DNA of 64,000 bases from Mycobacterium kyogaense (GTDB taxonomy: Bacteria; Actinomycetota; Actinomycetes; Mycobacteriales; Mycobacteriaceae): the NCBI RefSeq assembly GCF_003254575.1, contig NZ_QJUA01000026.1, positions 1 to 64,000 on the forward strand, written 5' to 3'. A program made the translations under genes and the position numbers. Below, in pieces: positions 8,315-17,235 of this stretch; within the stretch, counting starts at the first letter, position 1, and each line of letters starts with the position of its first letter. The notes under the pieces were generated by a model, which was given only the letters and a program-made list of their open reading frames with translations, ran no database searches and was not told the DNA's origin.

Positions 8315-9619
8315 TTGAACAGCGACAAGACCTTCGCCGATCTCGGCGTGTCCCAACCCCTGATCGACGCGCTCTCCTCGCGCGGCATCTCCGCCCCGTT
8401 CCCCATCCAGCAGGAAACGCTGCCCGACACCTTGGCCGGCCGTGACGTGCTGGGCCGCGGCAAGACCGGCAGCGGCAAGACCCTTGCCTTCTCGCTGCCG
8501 CTGGTCAGCCGGCTGGCCGGCACCAAGCGTCGCCCGTCGCGTCCGTCGGGCCTGGTGCTCGCGCCGACGCGCGAACTGGCCACCCAGATCTCGGCGACAC
8601 TCGCACCGTTGGCCGCTGTGCACGACCTCACAGTGACCACGATTTTCGGGGGTGTGTCACAGCACCGCCAGGTCGTCGCGCTCAAGGCCGGTGTCGACAT
8701 CGTCGTGGCCTGCCCGGGCCGTCTCGAGGACCTGATGAAGCAGAAGCTGGTCAGCCTCGACAGCGTGGCCGTCACCGTCATCGACGAGGCCGACCACATG
8801 GCCGATCTGGGCTTCCTGCCCGGCGTCACCCGCATCCTCGCCGCCACCCCGGCCGACGGGCAGCGCCTGCTGTTCTCCGCCACGCTGGACAACGGCGTCG
8901 ACAAGCTGGTGAAGCGCTTCCTGCGCAACGAGGTACTGCATTCGGTCGACAGCCCGGAATCGCATGTGCCGGCGATGACGCACCACGTCTTCCACGTCGC
9001 GGGCCCGCAGGACAAGAAGGATCTGGTGCACCGGCTGGCCTCGGGCACCGGGCGCCGCATCCTGTTCATGCGGACCAAGCATCACGCCCGCAAGATGGCC
9101 AAGCAGCTCACCGAGGCGGGCATTCCGTCAGTTGACCTGCACGGCAACCTTTCTCAGCCGGCACGCGATCGCAACCTGGCCGCATTCAGTTCCGGTGAGG
9201 TCCGCGTGCTGGTGGCCACCGATATCGCCGCCCGCGGCGTGCACGTCGACGACATCGAACTCGTGGTGCACATCGATCCGCCCGCCGAGCACAAGGCGTA
9301 CCTGCACCGTTCCGGCCGCACCGCACGTGCCGGCAGCGCCGGTGACGTGGTGACGGTGGTCCTGCCCGAACAGCGCAGGGAGACACAGGCTTTGCTGCGT
9401 CGCGCGGGCATCCAGGTGGCTCCTCAGCAGGTGACCGCCACGTCCGAAGCGGTGGAGAAGGTCGCCGGCGAAGTCGCGCCGTACCGGGCCCCGGTCGAGC
9501 GTGTGGTCGCGACGTCGCGTCCCGCAGCACCGGCCGGCGCACCGCGCCGCTCGCCCAGCTCGTCGCGTCGGCGCTCGCGCCGTCCCTCGGGCGCCGGAGG
9601 CCGCACGCACCAGCGCTAG
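8315..9619 (+). CDS. DEAD-box ATP-dependent RNA helicase (RhlE/DeaD type)
   Basis: A 434-residue RNA helicase for ribosome assembly or mRNA turnover. All core motifs are visible in order: Q motif (PIQQ), Walker A (GKTGSGKT), PTRELA, CPGRLEDLM, DEAD (VIDEADHMADLGF), SAT (SATL), ATDIAARGVHV and HRSGRTARAG. The last 40 residues are Ser/Arg-rich and basic, a usual RNA-binding tail. The start is TTG 8315 and no better initiator is visible. Its last 4 bp overlap the end of the convergent DUF6766 gene. Confidence 0.9.
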   Translation: MNSDKTFADLGVSQPLIDALSSRGISAPFPIQQETLPDTLAGRDVLGRGKTGSGKTLAFSLPLVSRLAGTKRRPSRPSGLVLAPTRELATQISATLAPLAAVHDLTVTTIFGGVSQHRQVVALKAGVDIVVACPGRLEDLMKQKLVSLDSVAVTVIDEADHMADLGFLPGVTRILAATPADGQRLLFSATLDNGVDKLVKRFLRNEVLHSVDSPESHVPAMTHHVFHVAGPQDKKDLVHRLASGTGRRILFMRTKHHARKMAKQLTEAGIPSVDLHGNLSQPARDRNLAAFSSGEVRVLVATDIAARGVHVDDIELVVHIDPPAEHKAYLHRSGRTARAGSAGDVVTVVLPEQRRETQALLRRAGIQVAPQQVTATSEAVEKVAGEVAPYRAPVERVVATSRPAAPAGAPRRSPSSSRRRSRRPSGAGGRTHQR

Positions 9620-10293
9620 GCGCCCGTCTCGCGGTGCGGGTCGGCGACCGGTTTGGACTCCGCCGACCCGCGCTCCCGGAGAAAGATCGACAGGCCGACG
9701 ATTGCGGCGACGGCGACGAATTCGCTCTGCCAGTTCTGCATCGACTCGAACCAGAACTGGGACGTGGTGAGGTAACGCCACACCGAGATGGCGGCCTCGC
9801 CGTGCTGGAGTGCTTCGTCGTTGTAAGCCGCGACGCCACCGACGGCATGCAGCGCCCACGACGCGAAGAACAGCACGAAGAACGCGATCGCCAGCGAGTG
9901 TTCGTACACGGTCAATGTCGCGCCACCGTGGCGCACCGGCCACGGTGTCTTCGGTGTGATCGGCACGGTGCGCGGATCACGGTCCTGCGGCTCGTCGGTG
10001 TCGATCGGTTTGGATTCCGAGGATCCGCGCTGGAAGAGGAACGCGGTGAGGACGATGTACATCCCCATCTGCAGGAACTCCGACTCCCAGTTCTCGAACG
10101 TCGCCTCGACGAAGTCGCCCGTGCGCAGATAGCCGAGCACCGACACCGATTCCCGCGAACCGTGCGCGTGCTCTTCGGCGTTGTACGTCTTGGCGCCGGT
10201 GACCACCATGCCGGCGAAGAACATGGCGAACAAGCCCACGCAGGCCAGCAACAGTCCGTTGTTGCGGACCCAGCGAGCCCGACCGCGCGTCAT
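9616..10293 (-). CDS. DUF6766-family membrane protein
   Basis: A 225-residue four-helix membrane protein of unknown function, which I recognise as DUF6766. It is an internal duplication. Each half has two hydrophobic helices around a YN(A/D)E...HG...YL(R/T)T...F(E/Q)NW(E/Q)SEF segment and ends in an RGS(S/A)ESKP sequence; the halves are roughly residues 10-95 and 115-215. The conserved acidic and aromatic loop residues suggest a shared functional site, but no activity is known. It stands alone between convergent and divergent neighbours. Confidence 0.75.
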   Translation of the reverse strand: MTRGRARWVRNNGLLLACVGLFAMFFAGMVVTGAKTYNAEEHAHGSRESVSVLGYLRTGDFVEATFENWESEFLQMGMYIVLTAFLFQRGSSESKPIDTDEPQDRDPRTVPITPKTPWPVRHGGATLTVYEHSLAIAFFVLFFASWALHAVGGVAAYNDEALQHGEAAISVWRYLTTSQFWFESMQNWQSEFVAVAAIVGLSIFLRERGSAESKPVADPHRETGA

Positions 10294-10320
10294 CGCTTCA
10301 TTATCGCAAGTGACGCACTC

Positions 10321-10349
10321 TTGACGAGCACGTCAGCGGTCTGCACGAT
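10321..10349 (+). promoter_or_regulatory. Promoter of CHAT-hydrolase operon
   Basis: TTGACG (10321-10326), a 17-bp spacer and CACGAT (10344-10349) precede the GTG start at 10385. An AGGGGGG ribosome-binding site lies at 10374-10380. Confidence 0.45.
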
Positions 10350-10384
10350 GACTGCTGCAGGCGCACCGTCAACAGGGGGGTCCG

Positions 10385-12511
10385 GTGGGCGCTCAGTCAC
10401 CAGCAGCGGCAGCCGCACAGCGCATTCTCGCCGGCTGGCCAGAACATGTCCGCGCCGCGGACATCGCAGCGCTGAGCGGGTTGTCCGCTGACGAGGCACG
10501 TCCACTCGTCGACCAGTTGTTCGCACGGATGCCGTCCGGCCCGCTGGGTGCCACGGAGGCTGCCCGGCTCCGTGCGCTCATCGACATCGTCACCGCGGTC
10601 GGGGTGGTGCCCACGGTCGACCAGGTTCGCGAGCTGACGGCGCGCTACCCGACCGGCGAGGGCGCGGAGTCGGTAGCGAAGCAACTCCAGATCCTCGAAC
10701 GGATGGCGCTGCAGCCGCCGCCGGTGGACCTCACCGTGCTCGGGCGGCAGATCGGCGTCCCGAACACCATCGTGTTCGAGAACCCCGCCATCGACCTGAC
10801 GGCCGACGTGGATCTGCGCGACCTCATCGGCGCAGAGATCGACGCGCCGGCACCCGCAGAGCCCGCGGCGGCCGATCCGCCGCCGCCGGAATCGCCGCCG
10901 CCCAGCGATCGCTTTGTCAATGCCGAGATCGAGGACCACGACCTGAGCCTCCCTCTCGATGTAGGTGCGTCGTATTCGGTGGCTTTCGACATCAGCAACG
11001 TGCAGCAGGTGCTGACCACCTCGAGTCCTCTGATCGTGGTGTTCGCTGATACCGACGAGCCGTTCCGTGAACTCACCGTCCAGGTCGCGTCGGACGATTT
11101 CGAGATCCTGGGGCAGGCCCAACGTCCGTTGCAGCTGCCCAGGACAGGTCCGTCGCGCGGCAAGGCTCGCTTCGACGTGTCACCCCGTCGAGAGGGCGTC
11201 GCCACGCTCACCGCAACGGTGAGTTACGAAGGCAACTTCCTCACCCAGCTGCAATTGCGTTGCCCCGTCGGGACTCCGGGCCAATTCACGGCGACGACCG
11301 AAGGACGTCCCGCCGCGTCGGCGACGGTGCTCAAGTCGCGCGACGTGGGCCTGGTGATCCGCCCCGACGGCAACGGATACCTCTGCAGTGCCATGCGGCC
11401 GTTCACCTTCGATGCCCCGATGCCGCTGACGGTCGACGCGCTCGCCGCGGCGGCCGGAAACGCCCGCGCCGAACTGGCGGCCGTAGTCAAGGACGTGTAC
11501 GGCGGGAGTCAAACGTTCCTGGAGCACATCGACATTCCCGAGGATGTGGAACGACAGGCATTGAAGCGGCTGGCTCGGGCGGGTCGGCTGCTCTACCGTC
11601 AACTGTTCCGGCCCGCCGGCGGCGGTGAGGACCTCCGGTCGATCGGTGACTGGTTGACCCGGCACGTCGCGGAACCGAATGTGATGCTCACAGTGCAGAT
11701 CTCGGCGCGCCAGGTGCCCGTACCGTGGTCGATGCTCTACCTCGGCGACATCGATGACGACGACGCGCTGAGCTGGGACAAGTTCCTGGGCATGCGACAC
11801 ATCGTTGAGCTCTTGCCCTTTCAGCGAATGCCCGCCGACGACGATCCGGAGATCGACAGCCTGCCCGATCTCACGCTGGGACTCAACATCAATCCGGTCG
11901 TCAGCGACGCCGCGATCGATCAGGTCGCCGAGCATCAACGGCGATGCGCCGACCTCGCGGCGTCGCGGCAGAACGTCTCCGTCGTCACGCGGTCGGATCG
12001 CGCCGCGGTGGTCAGCGCGCTGGCCGCAGAGTCCACTCCCGACAAGGTGACGTACTTCTACTGCCATGCGAAGACGAACGACGCAGACCCCCAACAATCG
12101 GCCATCATCATGGGCTCGCAGATCGACCGCTCGACCTTCGCCACGCTCGCGGACCTGACGAACGACGCACCCGACGACATCCCGCTCGCCGGTCGTCCCC
12201 TGATCGTGCTCAACGCTTGCGAATCCGCGGACCTCTCACCCCGCTTCTATGACGGCTTCGTCCCGTACTTCCTGTCCAAGGGTGCGCGCGGAGTCATCGG
12301 CACCGAGTGCTCGACACCGGTGCTGTTCGCGATCCATTGGGCGGAGAAGTTTCTCGAACGCCTCCTCGACGGGGCCCAGATCGGCCAGGCGCTGCGCGAC
12401 GTGCGCCTGGAGTTACTGCAGGACAACAACAATCCGCTCGGGCTGCTGTACTCCGCGCACTGTGACGTCACCACCCAGATCACCCCGCCGGTCGCTGCGG
12501 CCCTGAACTGA
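10385..12511 (+). CDS. CHAT-domain (caspase-like) protease
   Basis: A 708-residue protein ending in a CHAT domain, a clan CD cysteine peptidase related to caspases and separase. The predicted catalytic dyad is intact: H561 in YFYCHAKTND and C612 in LIVLNACESAD, followed by the usual GARGVIGTE strand. Residues 1-140 are helical and might be an adaptor or death-like domain. A Pro-rich linker spans about 156-172, and a beta-rich region of Ig-like character covers about 175-310. No TPR repeats or membrane segments are seen. It starts at GTG 10385 with a strong RBS, and the hydrolase gene begins 11 bp downstream. CHAT proteases often act by cleaving and activating a neighbouring effector; that role here is inference. 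Confidence 0.85.
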   Translation: MGAQSPAAAAAQRILAGWPEHVRAADIAALSGLSADEARPLVDQLFARMPSGPLGATEAARLRALIDIVTAVGVVPTVDQVRELTARYPTGEGAESVAKQLQILERMALQPPPVDLTVLGRQIGVPNTIVFENPAIDLTADVDLRDLIGAEIDAPAPAEPAAADPPPPESPPPSDRFVNAEIEDHDLSLPLDVGASYSVAFDISNVQQVLTTSSPLIVVFADTDEPFRELTVQVASDDFEILGQAQRPLQLPRTGPSRGKARFDVSPRREGVATLTATVSYEGNFLTQLQLRCPVGTPGQFTATTEGRPAASATVLKSRDVGLVIRPDGNGYLCSAMRPFTFDAPMPLTVDALAAAAGNARAELAAVVKDVYGGSQTFLEHIDIPEDVERQALKRLARAGRLLYRQLFRPAGGGEDLRSIGDWLTRHVAEPNVMLTVQISARQVPVPWSMLYLGDIDDDDALSWDKFLGMRHIVELLPFQRMPADDDPEIDSLPDLTLGLNINPVVSDAAIDQVAEHQRRCADLAASRQNVSVVTRSDRAAVVSALAAESTPDKVTYFYCHAKTNDADPQQSAIIMGSQIDRSTFATLADLTNDAPDDIPLAGRPLIVLNACESADLSPRFYDGFVPYFLSKGARGVIGTECSTPVLFAIHWAEKFLERLLDGAQIGQALRDVRLELLQDNNNPLGLLYSAHCDVTTQITPPVAAALN

Positions 12512-12522
12512 CAGGACCGGTC

Positions 12523-13914
12523 ATGCCCTTCATCGACTCCGTAGACCCTCACTACTACCTGCTCGAGATCTGCGAAGACGGGGTGGAGAAGAAGGAGGAT
12601 GGCACGCTCCTCAGCACTGCGATCGCCGAGGCGGCGGGCGCCGGCGTGACCGACATCTTCATCGCCAGCCACGGCTGGAAGGGGGACTACGACGCCGCCA
12701 CGATCCAATACAGCAAGTGGTTCCCGAAGGTGGCGAAGCAGGATTCCGACCGCGCCCTGGTGAACACGAGGGTGCCCGGGTTCACCCCGTTGATCGTCGG
12801 GGTGCACTGGCCCAGCCTGCCTTGGGGCAATGAGCGCGGCGGCGATGACACTCTCGCGGCCGACGACGACGAGCTGGCCGTAGAAGCCACGATGGACCCC
12901 GACGCGCTCGTCGACCGCTATACCAAACGCATCGCGGCATCGCCTGAGGCCATGATGGCGCTGGAGCGCATCGCCGCGGTCGCCGACGACGACACGACCG
13001 CGATGCAAATCCAAAGTGGCCACATGCCAGAGGAACTCGAGAAGGCCTACCGGGACCTCTACGAAGCGAGCGGTCTGTCTGGTGAGAGCCCGTCGGCGGA
13101 GCCGGGCGCCGATCTGCCCGCCTTCTCTCCGCAGCTGATCGCCGAACAATGGATCACTGAGTTGAGCGCCGTCGACCCTTCCACCGCCAACCCGGGCATC
13201 CTGGGCGACGGGCTGTTCGCCTCGGCCAGGGACATCATCCTGTCCCCGGTGCGTCAGCTGTCGTTCTGGACGATGAAGAAGCGGGCGCGTGTGGTCGGTG
13301 AGCGCAACGTCCACCGGGTCCTGTGTCAGTTGCAGACCGCCGCGCCGTCGGCCCGGATTCATCTGATGGGGCACAGTTTCGGCTGCATCGTCATGACGGC
13401 CGCGCTGGCCGGCCCGGTGTCAGGCGGGGAACGGACGGATCCGCTGCCCCGCCCTGTCGACACCCTCTTCCTGGTGCAGGGCGCGATGTCGCTGTGGTCG
13501 TTCGCCGACGAGATCCCCTACGCACCATTCGGTCCCGGGTTCTATCGTGCGGTCCGGGCGCAGCCGCCCGCGGTCCGAGGGGCGGTGGTGACCACGCGTT
13601 CCGAACACGACAAGGCGGTCGGCATCTGGTATCCGCTCGGCGCCCGCATCGGCGGCGATCCCACGCTGGGCGTCGAAGGCCCGCCCAAGTGGGGCGGCAT
13701 CGGCAGCTACGGCATCCAGGGCATCGAGTCCGCGGAAGACGTGCCGATCGTCGACGATGTCCGGCACCAGTACGGCTTCGTCCGCGGCGGCATCTACAAC
13801 ACCGACGGCAATTCCGTCATCACGGGCGGCGACCGGCTCTCGGGCGCCCACAGCGAATTCGTGAACGACGCCGTGGCGCATCTGTTCTGGCAGGCCGTCC
13901 TGACGTCTTTGTGA
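12523..13914 (+). CDS. Alpha/beta-hydrolase-like protein paired with CHAT protease
   Basis: A 463-residue predicted serine hydrolase. The nucleophile elbow is GHSFGC with S285, and an HGW segment near residue 50 (IFIASHGWKGDYD) would sit at the oxyanion strand of a lipase-type fold. The acid and histidine of the triad could be D364 or later residues and H447 (SGAHSEF), but this is not certain. A long acidic, helical insertion (about residues 100-215) separates the two halves. There is no signal peptide, so it should act in the cytosol. It directly follows the CHAT gene with its own RBS, so a protease-effector pair is plausible. Substrate unknown. Confidence 0.65.
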   Translation: MPFIDSVDPHYYLLEICEDGVEKKEDGTLLSTAIAEAAGAGVTDIFIASHGWKGDYDAATIQYSKWFPKVAKQDSDRALVNTRVPGFTPLIVGVHWPSLPWGNERGGDDTLAADDDELAVEATMDPDALVDRYTKRIAASPEAMMALERIAAVADDDTTAMQIQSGHMPEELEKAYRDLYEASGLSGESPSAEPGADLPAFSPQLIAEQWITELSAVDPSTANPGILGDGLFASARDIILSPVRQLSFWTMKKRARVVGERNVHRVLCQLQTAAPSARIHLMGHSFGCIVMTAALAGPVSGGERTDPLPRPVDTLFLVQGAMSLWSFADEIPYAPFGPGFYRAVRAQPPAVRGAVVTTRSEHDKAVGIWYPLGARIGGDPTLGVEGPPKWGGIGSYGIQGIESAEDVPIVDDVRHQYGFVRGGIYNTDGNSVITGGDRLSGAHSEFVNDAVAHLFWQAVLTSL

Positions 13915-13965
13915 CCCGCCGACGTCACGGGGTGTAGGCGCACGCGCGGCGGGTATGCCGCCGCC

Positions 13966-15114
13966 ATGTCGGATCATGGCTTACTCGTCATCGGCAGCGG
14001 CCCCGCGGGACTCAGCGCTGCCGAGGCCTACCGTTCCGAGCGGCCCGACGCCCCGGTGCGCATCGTCAGCGCCGACGGCCGCCGGCCCTACGACCGGCCT
14101 CCGTTGAGCAAGGACTTCCTGCGCGGTGAGACCGAGGACGTCACCCTCCATCCCGCCGAGTGGTTCGCCGAGCGGAACATCGACCTCACCCTCGGTACTG
14201 CCGTCGAGCACATCGACACCGGTGCTCGGACGGTGACCGTCGACGGCGCTTCGTACAGCTATGACGTCCTCGTGCTGGCAACCGGCGCCAGCCCCGTGCC
14301 GCTGTCGGTTCCCGGGGGCGAGCACGTCCTCCAATTACGTTCGCTCGACGACGGCCGGCGGTTGCGGGATGCAGCGAGCTCGGCGCGTTCCGCCGTGGTG
14401 ATCGGCGCGGGTTTCATCGGCTGTGAGGCGGCGGCATCGCTTGCCAGCCGCGGGCTTTCGGTGACCTTGGTGGCGCCCGATGAGGTCCCCCAGCAGAAGC
14501 GGCTCGGAGACGAGGCGGGCCGGCGACTCACGGCGCTTGTCGAGGCGACCGGGGTCAGGTATCTCGGCGGCGTCAAGGTGACCGCCGTCGACGACGGCAC
14601 CGTGCACCTGGACAACGGCACCACGCTCGACGCCGACCTGGTGCTGGCCGCCACCGGCGTGACGCCCAACAGCAGCCTCGCCGAGAGCCTCGGGATCTCG
14701 TTGGAGCACTCGCGCATCCCGGTGCAGGCAGACATGAGCACCAGCGTCGACGGCGTGTACGCCGCGGGTGACGTTGCGTTCGCCGTCAACACAGCGGCCG
14801 GCCGGGCACTGGCGGTCGAGCACTGGTTCGATGCCGAGTCGCAAGGCAAGATCGCCGGCACGTCGGCGGCGGGCAAGGACGCCAGCTGGTCTGACGTACC
14901 GGGCTTCTGGACGACGATCGGGGAGGCCGACGTCAAGTACGCCGCCTGGGGCGACGGGTACGACGAGAGCACGTTCGTCGACCACGAGGACGGCTTCACG
15001 GTCTGGTACACCTCTGACGGTGCGACCGTGGGTGTGCTCACCTACAACGCCGACGACGACTACGAAAGCGGCGAGGAGCTGATCACCAAGCGGAAGCCAC
15101 CGCCCGCGTCATGA
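13966..15114 (+). CDS. NAD(P)H-dependent ferredoxin reductase (FAD)
   Basis: A 382-residue two-dinucleotide-fold flavoprotein of the BphA4/putidaredoxin reductase group, which transfers electrons from NAD(P)H to a ferredoxin for P450s or dioxygenases. The FAD-binding GSGPAG is near residue 8, the NAD-binding GAGFIG near residue 146, and the ATGVTPNSSLAE and VYAAGDVA motifs follow. The C-terminal 80 residues match the reductase dimerisation domain. No ferredoxin or oxygenase gene is adjacent, so its partner must be elsewhere. The gene is monocistronic and ends next to an intergenic inverted-repeat element. Confidence 0.85.
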   Translation: MSDHGLLVIGSGPAGLSAAEAYRSERPDAPVRIVSADGRRPYDRPPLSKDFLRGETEDVTLHPAEWFAERNIDLTLGTAVEHIDTGARTVTVDGASYSYDVLVLATGASPVPLSVPGGEHVLQLRSLDDGRRLRDAASSARSAVVIGAGFIGCEAAASLASRGLSVTLVAPDEVPQQKRLGDEAGRRLTALVEATGVRYLGGVKVTAVDDGTVHLDNGTTLDADLVLAATGVTPNSSLAESLGISLEHSRIPVQADMSTSVDGVYAAGDVAFAVNTAAGRALAVEHWFDAESQGKIAGTSAAGKDASWSDVPGFWTTIGEADVKYAAWGDGYDESTFVDHEDGFTVWYTSDGATVGVLTYNADDDYESGEELITKRKPPPAS

Positions 15115-15118
15115 ACCC

Positions 15119-15180
15119 CCGCGACTGTGCAACGCCATACGCGCCACGCCGCTGAGGCCGTATCGCGTCGCACACTCACG
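15119..15180. repeat. 62-bp intergenic inverted-repeat element, copy 1
   Basis: About 84% identical (52 of 62 bases, aligned by eye) to the element at 18767-18828. Its ends form an imperfect hairpin (CGCGACTGTGC against GCACACTCACG). It fills the gap between the convergent ferredoxin reductase and merR genes, where it could act as a bidirectional terminator. Confidence 0.6.
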
Positions 15181-15184
15181 GTGC

Positions 15185-15571
15185 CTATCGGGAGAACTCG
15201 GCGAGCTGCTCGGTCAGCTCTTCGGCGTAGCTCAGCTGCCGTGTCAGGTCGTCACACGCCTTCACAGCACGCGCATGGCAGGCGGCAAGGTAGGCCCTCG
15301 CTGTGCTCAGCTCCACCGCGCTCGCGTCGTCAGAGGTGACGACGTCGAGCGCGGCCAGGAGTTCCCGCATCTCGTCGAGGGTGAAGCCCAGCGGCTTCAT
15401 CCGCCGGATCGCGAGCAACCGGTCGACGTCGTCAATGGTGTAGAGCCGGAACCCGCCGGCAGAGCGGTCCGACGGAACCACCAGACCGACCTCGTCGTAA
15501 TGCCGAATCGTCTTGATGGACAGCTCCGTTCGCGCTGCCACTTCTCCGATCTGCCACACCTCGCCGGTCAT
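15185..15571 (-). CDS. MerR-family transcriptional regulator of SulP operon
   Basis: A 128-residue MerR-type activator with the N-terminal winged helix (WQIGEVAARTELSIKTIRHYDEVGL) and a long antiparallel coiled-coil dimerisation helix from about residue 75. Two cysteines (C98, C106) lie inside that helix rather than in a metal-binding loop, so a metal sensor is not supported. The start ATG 15571 is 2 bp after the SulP stop, so the two are cotranscribed. A MerR-type promoter in front of sulP is its probable target, making the operon self-regulating. The inducer is not visible. Confidence 0.85.
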   Translation of the reverse strand: MTGEVWQIGEVAARTELSIKTIRHYDEVGLVVPSDRSAGGFRLYTIDDVDRLLAIRRMKPLGFTLDEMRELLAALDVVTSDDASAVELSTARAYLAACHARAVKACDDLTRQLSYAEELTEQLAEFSR

Positions 15572-15573
15572 CT

Positions 15574-17076
15574 CTAGTGCGCTCCGGTCCACTGCCCCGA
15601 CAGCCGCGCATGACGTTCCGCACTGTTGTCGTTCATCCCCACGATGGAAACCGTCTTGCCTTTCGCCGCGTATTTCGTCGTGATGGCATCCAGCGTCGCG
15701 ACGGTCGACGCATCCCAGATGTGCGCCTTGCTCATGTCGATGACGATGTTCTTCGGATCGCCGACGTAGTCGAACTGGTACACCAGGTCGTTGCTCGAGG
15801 CGAAGAACAATTCCCCCGTCACGGTGTAGACCTTCGTGTCGTTCGGGGAGTCGACGGTAGCCACCTCGGTGAAGTGAGCCACCCGGCGGGCGAACAACAC
15901 CATCGCCGCCAGAGTTCCGACGGCCACCCCGTAGGCCAGGTTGTCGGTGGCGACGGTGACGGCGACGGTCGCGAGCATCACGAAGGTTTCGCTCTTGGGC
16001 ATGCGGCGCAACGTTTTCGGATGAATGCTGTGCCAGTCCAGCGTGGCAACGGACACCATCACCATGACGGCGACCAGGGCCGCCATCGGGATTCGCGCCA
16101 CGATGTCGCCGAGGCCGACGACGAGCGCGAGGAGGAATCCACCGGCCAGGAATGTCGAGATACGGGTACGTGCGCCACTGACCTTCACGTTGATCATGGT
16201 CTGACCGATCATCGCGCAACCACCCATCCCGCCGAAGAATCCGGTCACGACATTGGCCACCCCCTGCCCGACGGCTTCGCGGGACTTGTTCGAGTGCGTG
16301 TCGGTGATGTCGTCGACGAGTTTCGCGGTCATCAGCGATTCGAGCAAGCCCACGAGTGCCATGGTCAGGGCGTACGGCGCGATGATCCGCAGCGTCTCGA
16401 TCGTGAGCGGCACGTCGGGGATCAGCAGGCTGGGCAGGCTCGACGGGAGCTGGCCTTCGTCGCCGACCGTGGGAACGGTCCACCCGGTCGCGACGGCCGC
16501 CGCGGTCAAGGCGACGATCGCGACCAGTGGCGCAGGTACCGCAGTCGTCAGCTTCGGCAGGGCGACGATCACGGCGATGCCGACGGCCACCATCGGGTAG
16601 ACAAGCCAGGGCACGCCCAACAGGTGAGGCATCTGCGAGAGAAAGATCAGGATGGCCAGTGCGTTGACGAAGCCGACCATCACGCTGCGTGGCACGAATC
16701 GCATCAGCCGCGCCACCCCCAACGCCCCGAACGCCATTTGCACCACGCCGGCCAGAATCACGGTCGCGATCAGGTAGTCGAGTCCGTGGCTGCGGACGAG
16801 GGGCGCGACGACGAGTGCGACGGCACCGGTCGCGGCGGAGATCATCGCGGGTCGTCCGCCGACGATGGCAATGGTGACGGCCATGGTGAACGACGCGAAC
16901 AGGCCGACTCGCGGGTCGACGCCGGCGATGATGGAGAACGAGATCGCCTCGGGGATCAACGCCAGCGCGACGACGAGACCAGCCAAGACCTCGGTGCGGA
17001 GACGACGCGGCGATCGCAGCGCCACCAGAACAGACTGCCGCTGTTGGGGCGTCGTCGTTTCCGGCGCAGCATTCAT
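15574..17076 (-). CDS. SulP-family anion transporter with STAS domain
   Basis: A 500-residue SLC26/SulP transporter with 10-14 membrane helices over residues 30-400 (including ALIPEAISFSIIAGVDPRVGLF, cut here to TM1, and the GGMGGCAMIGQTMINV core segment) and a C-terminal cytoplasmic STAS domain (residues about 410-495). Known family substrates are sulfate, bicarbonate, chloride and dicarboxylates; nothing nearby decides between them. It is the first gene of an operon with its merR regulator, behind a promoter with the 19-bp spacer that MerR activators require. No carbonic anhydrase is fused or adjacent. Confidence 0.87.
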   Translation of the reverse strand: MNAAPETTTPQQRQSVLVALRSPRRLRTEVLAGLVVALALIPEAISFSIIAGVDPRVGLFASFTMAVTIAIVGGRPAMISAATGAVALVVAPLVRSHGLDYLIATVILAGVVQMAFGALGVARLMRFVPRSVMVGFVNALAILIFLSQMPHLLGVPWLVYPMVAVGIAVIVALPKLTTAVPAPLVAIVALTAAAVATGWTVPTVGDEGQLPSSLPSLLIPDVPLTIETLRIIAPYALTMALVGLLESLMTAKLVDDITDTHSNKSREAVGQGVANVVTGFFGGMGGCAMIGQTMINVKVSGARTRISTFLAGGFLLALVVGLGDIVARIPMAALVAVMVMVSVATLDWHSIHPKTLRRMPKSETFVMLATVAVTVATDNLAYGVAVGTLAAMVLFARRVAHFTEVATVDSPNDTKVYTVTGELFFASSNDLVYQFDYVGDPKNIVIDMSKAHIWDASTVATLDAITTKYAAKGKTVSIVGMNDNSAERHARLSGQWTGAH

Positions 17077-17175
17077 TGGCGGTCCTCTCGCGAAGCGGAA
17101 AGCTATGTCTGGAGCCGGCTTTCGAACCGCTCAGAAGGGCCCGCGAGCATGGAGCAGGGAAACGGGCCTCGGTGA

Positions 17176-17206
17176 ACTCTACCCCTGGGGGAGGGTTGGT
17201 CCGCAA
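17176..17206 (-). promoter_or_regulatory. MerR-type promoter of sulP-merR operon
   Basis: On the minus strand TTGCGG (17201-17206) and TAGAGT (17176-17181) are separated by 19 bp, the over-long spacing typical of MerR-activated promoters. The spacer holds most of a 19-bp dyad, CTCTACCCCTGGGGGAGGG (17177-17195), with 7 of 9 base pairs matching. The operon start codon is 100 bp downstream, leaving a leader of roughly 90 nt. Confidence 0.6.
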
Positions 17207-17235
17207 ATCACGTCGCGCAGATCACACTCGTCGCG

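Noticed and set aside
15185..15571. CueR-like C-x7-C metal-binding loop in the MerR protein
   Set aside because: The two cysteines are inside the dimerisation helix, not in the C-terminal loop after it, so metal sensing is not supported.
15577..17175. 532-codon plus-strand frame across SulP
   Set aside because: It is an antisense shadow. The minus strand encodes a SulP-STAS protein with a matching promoter.
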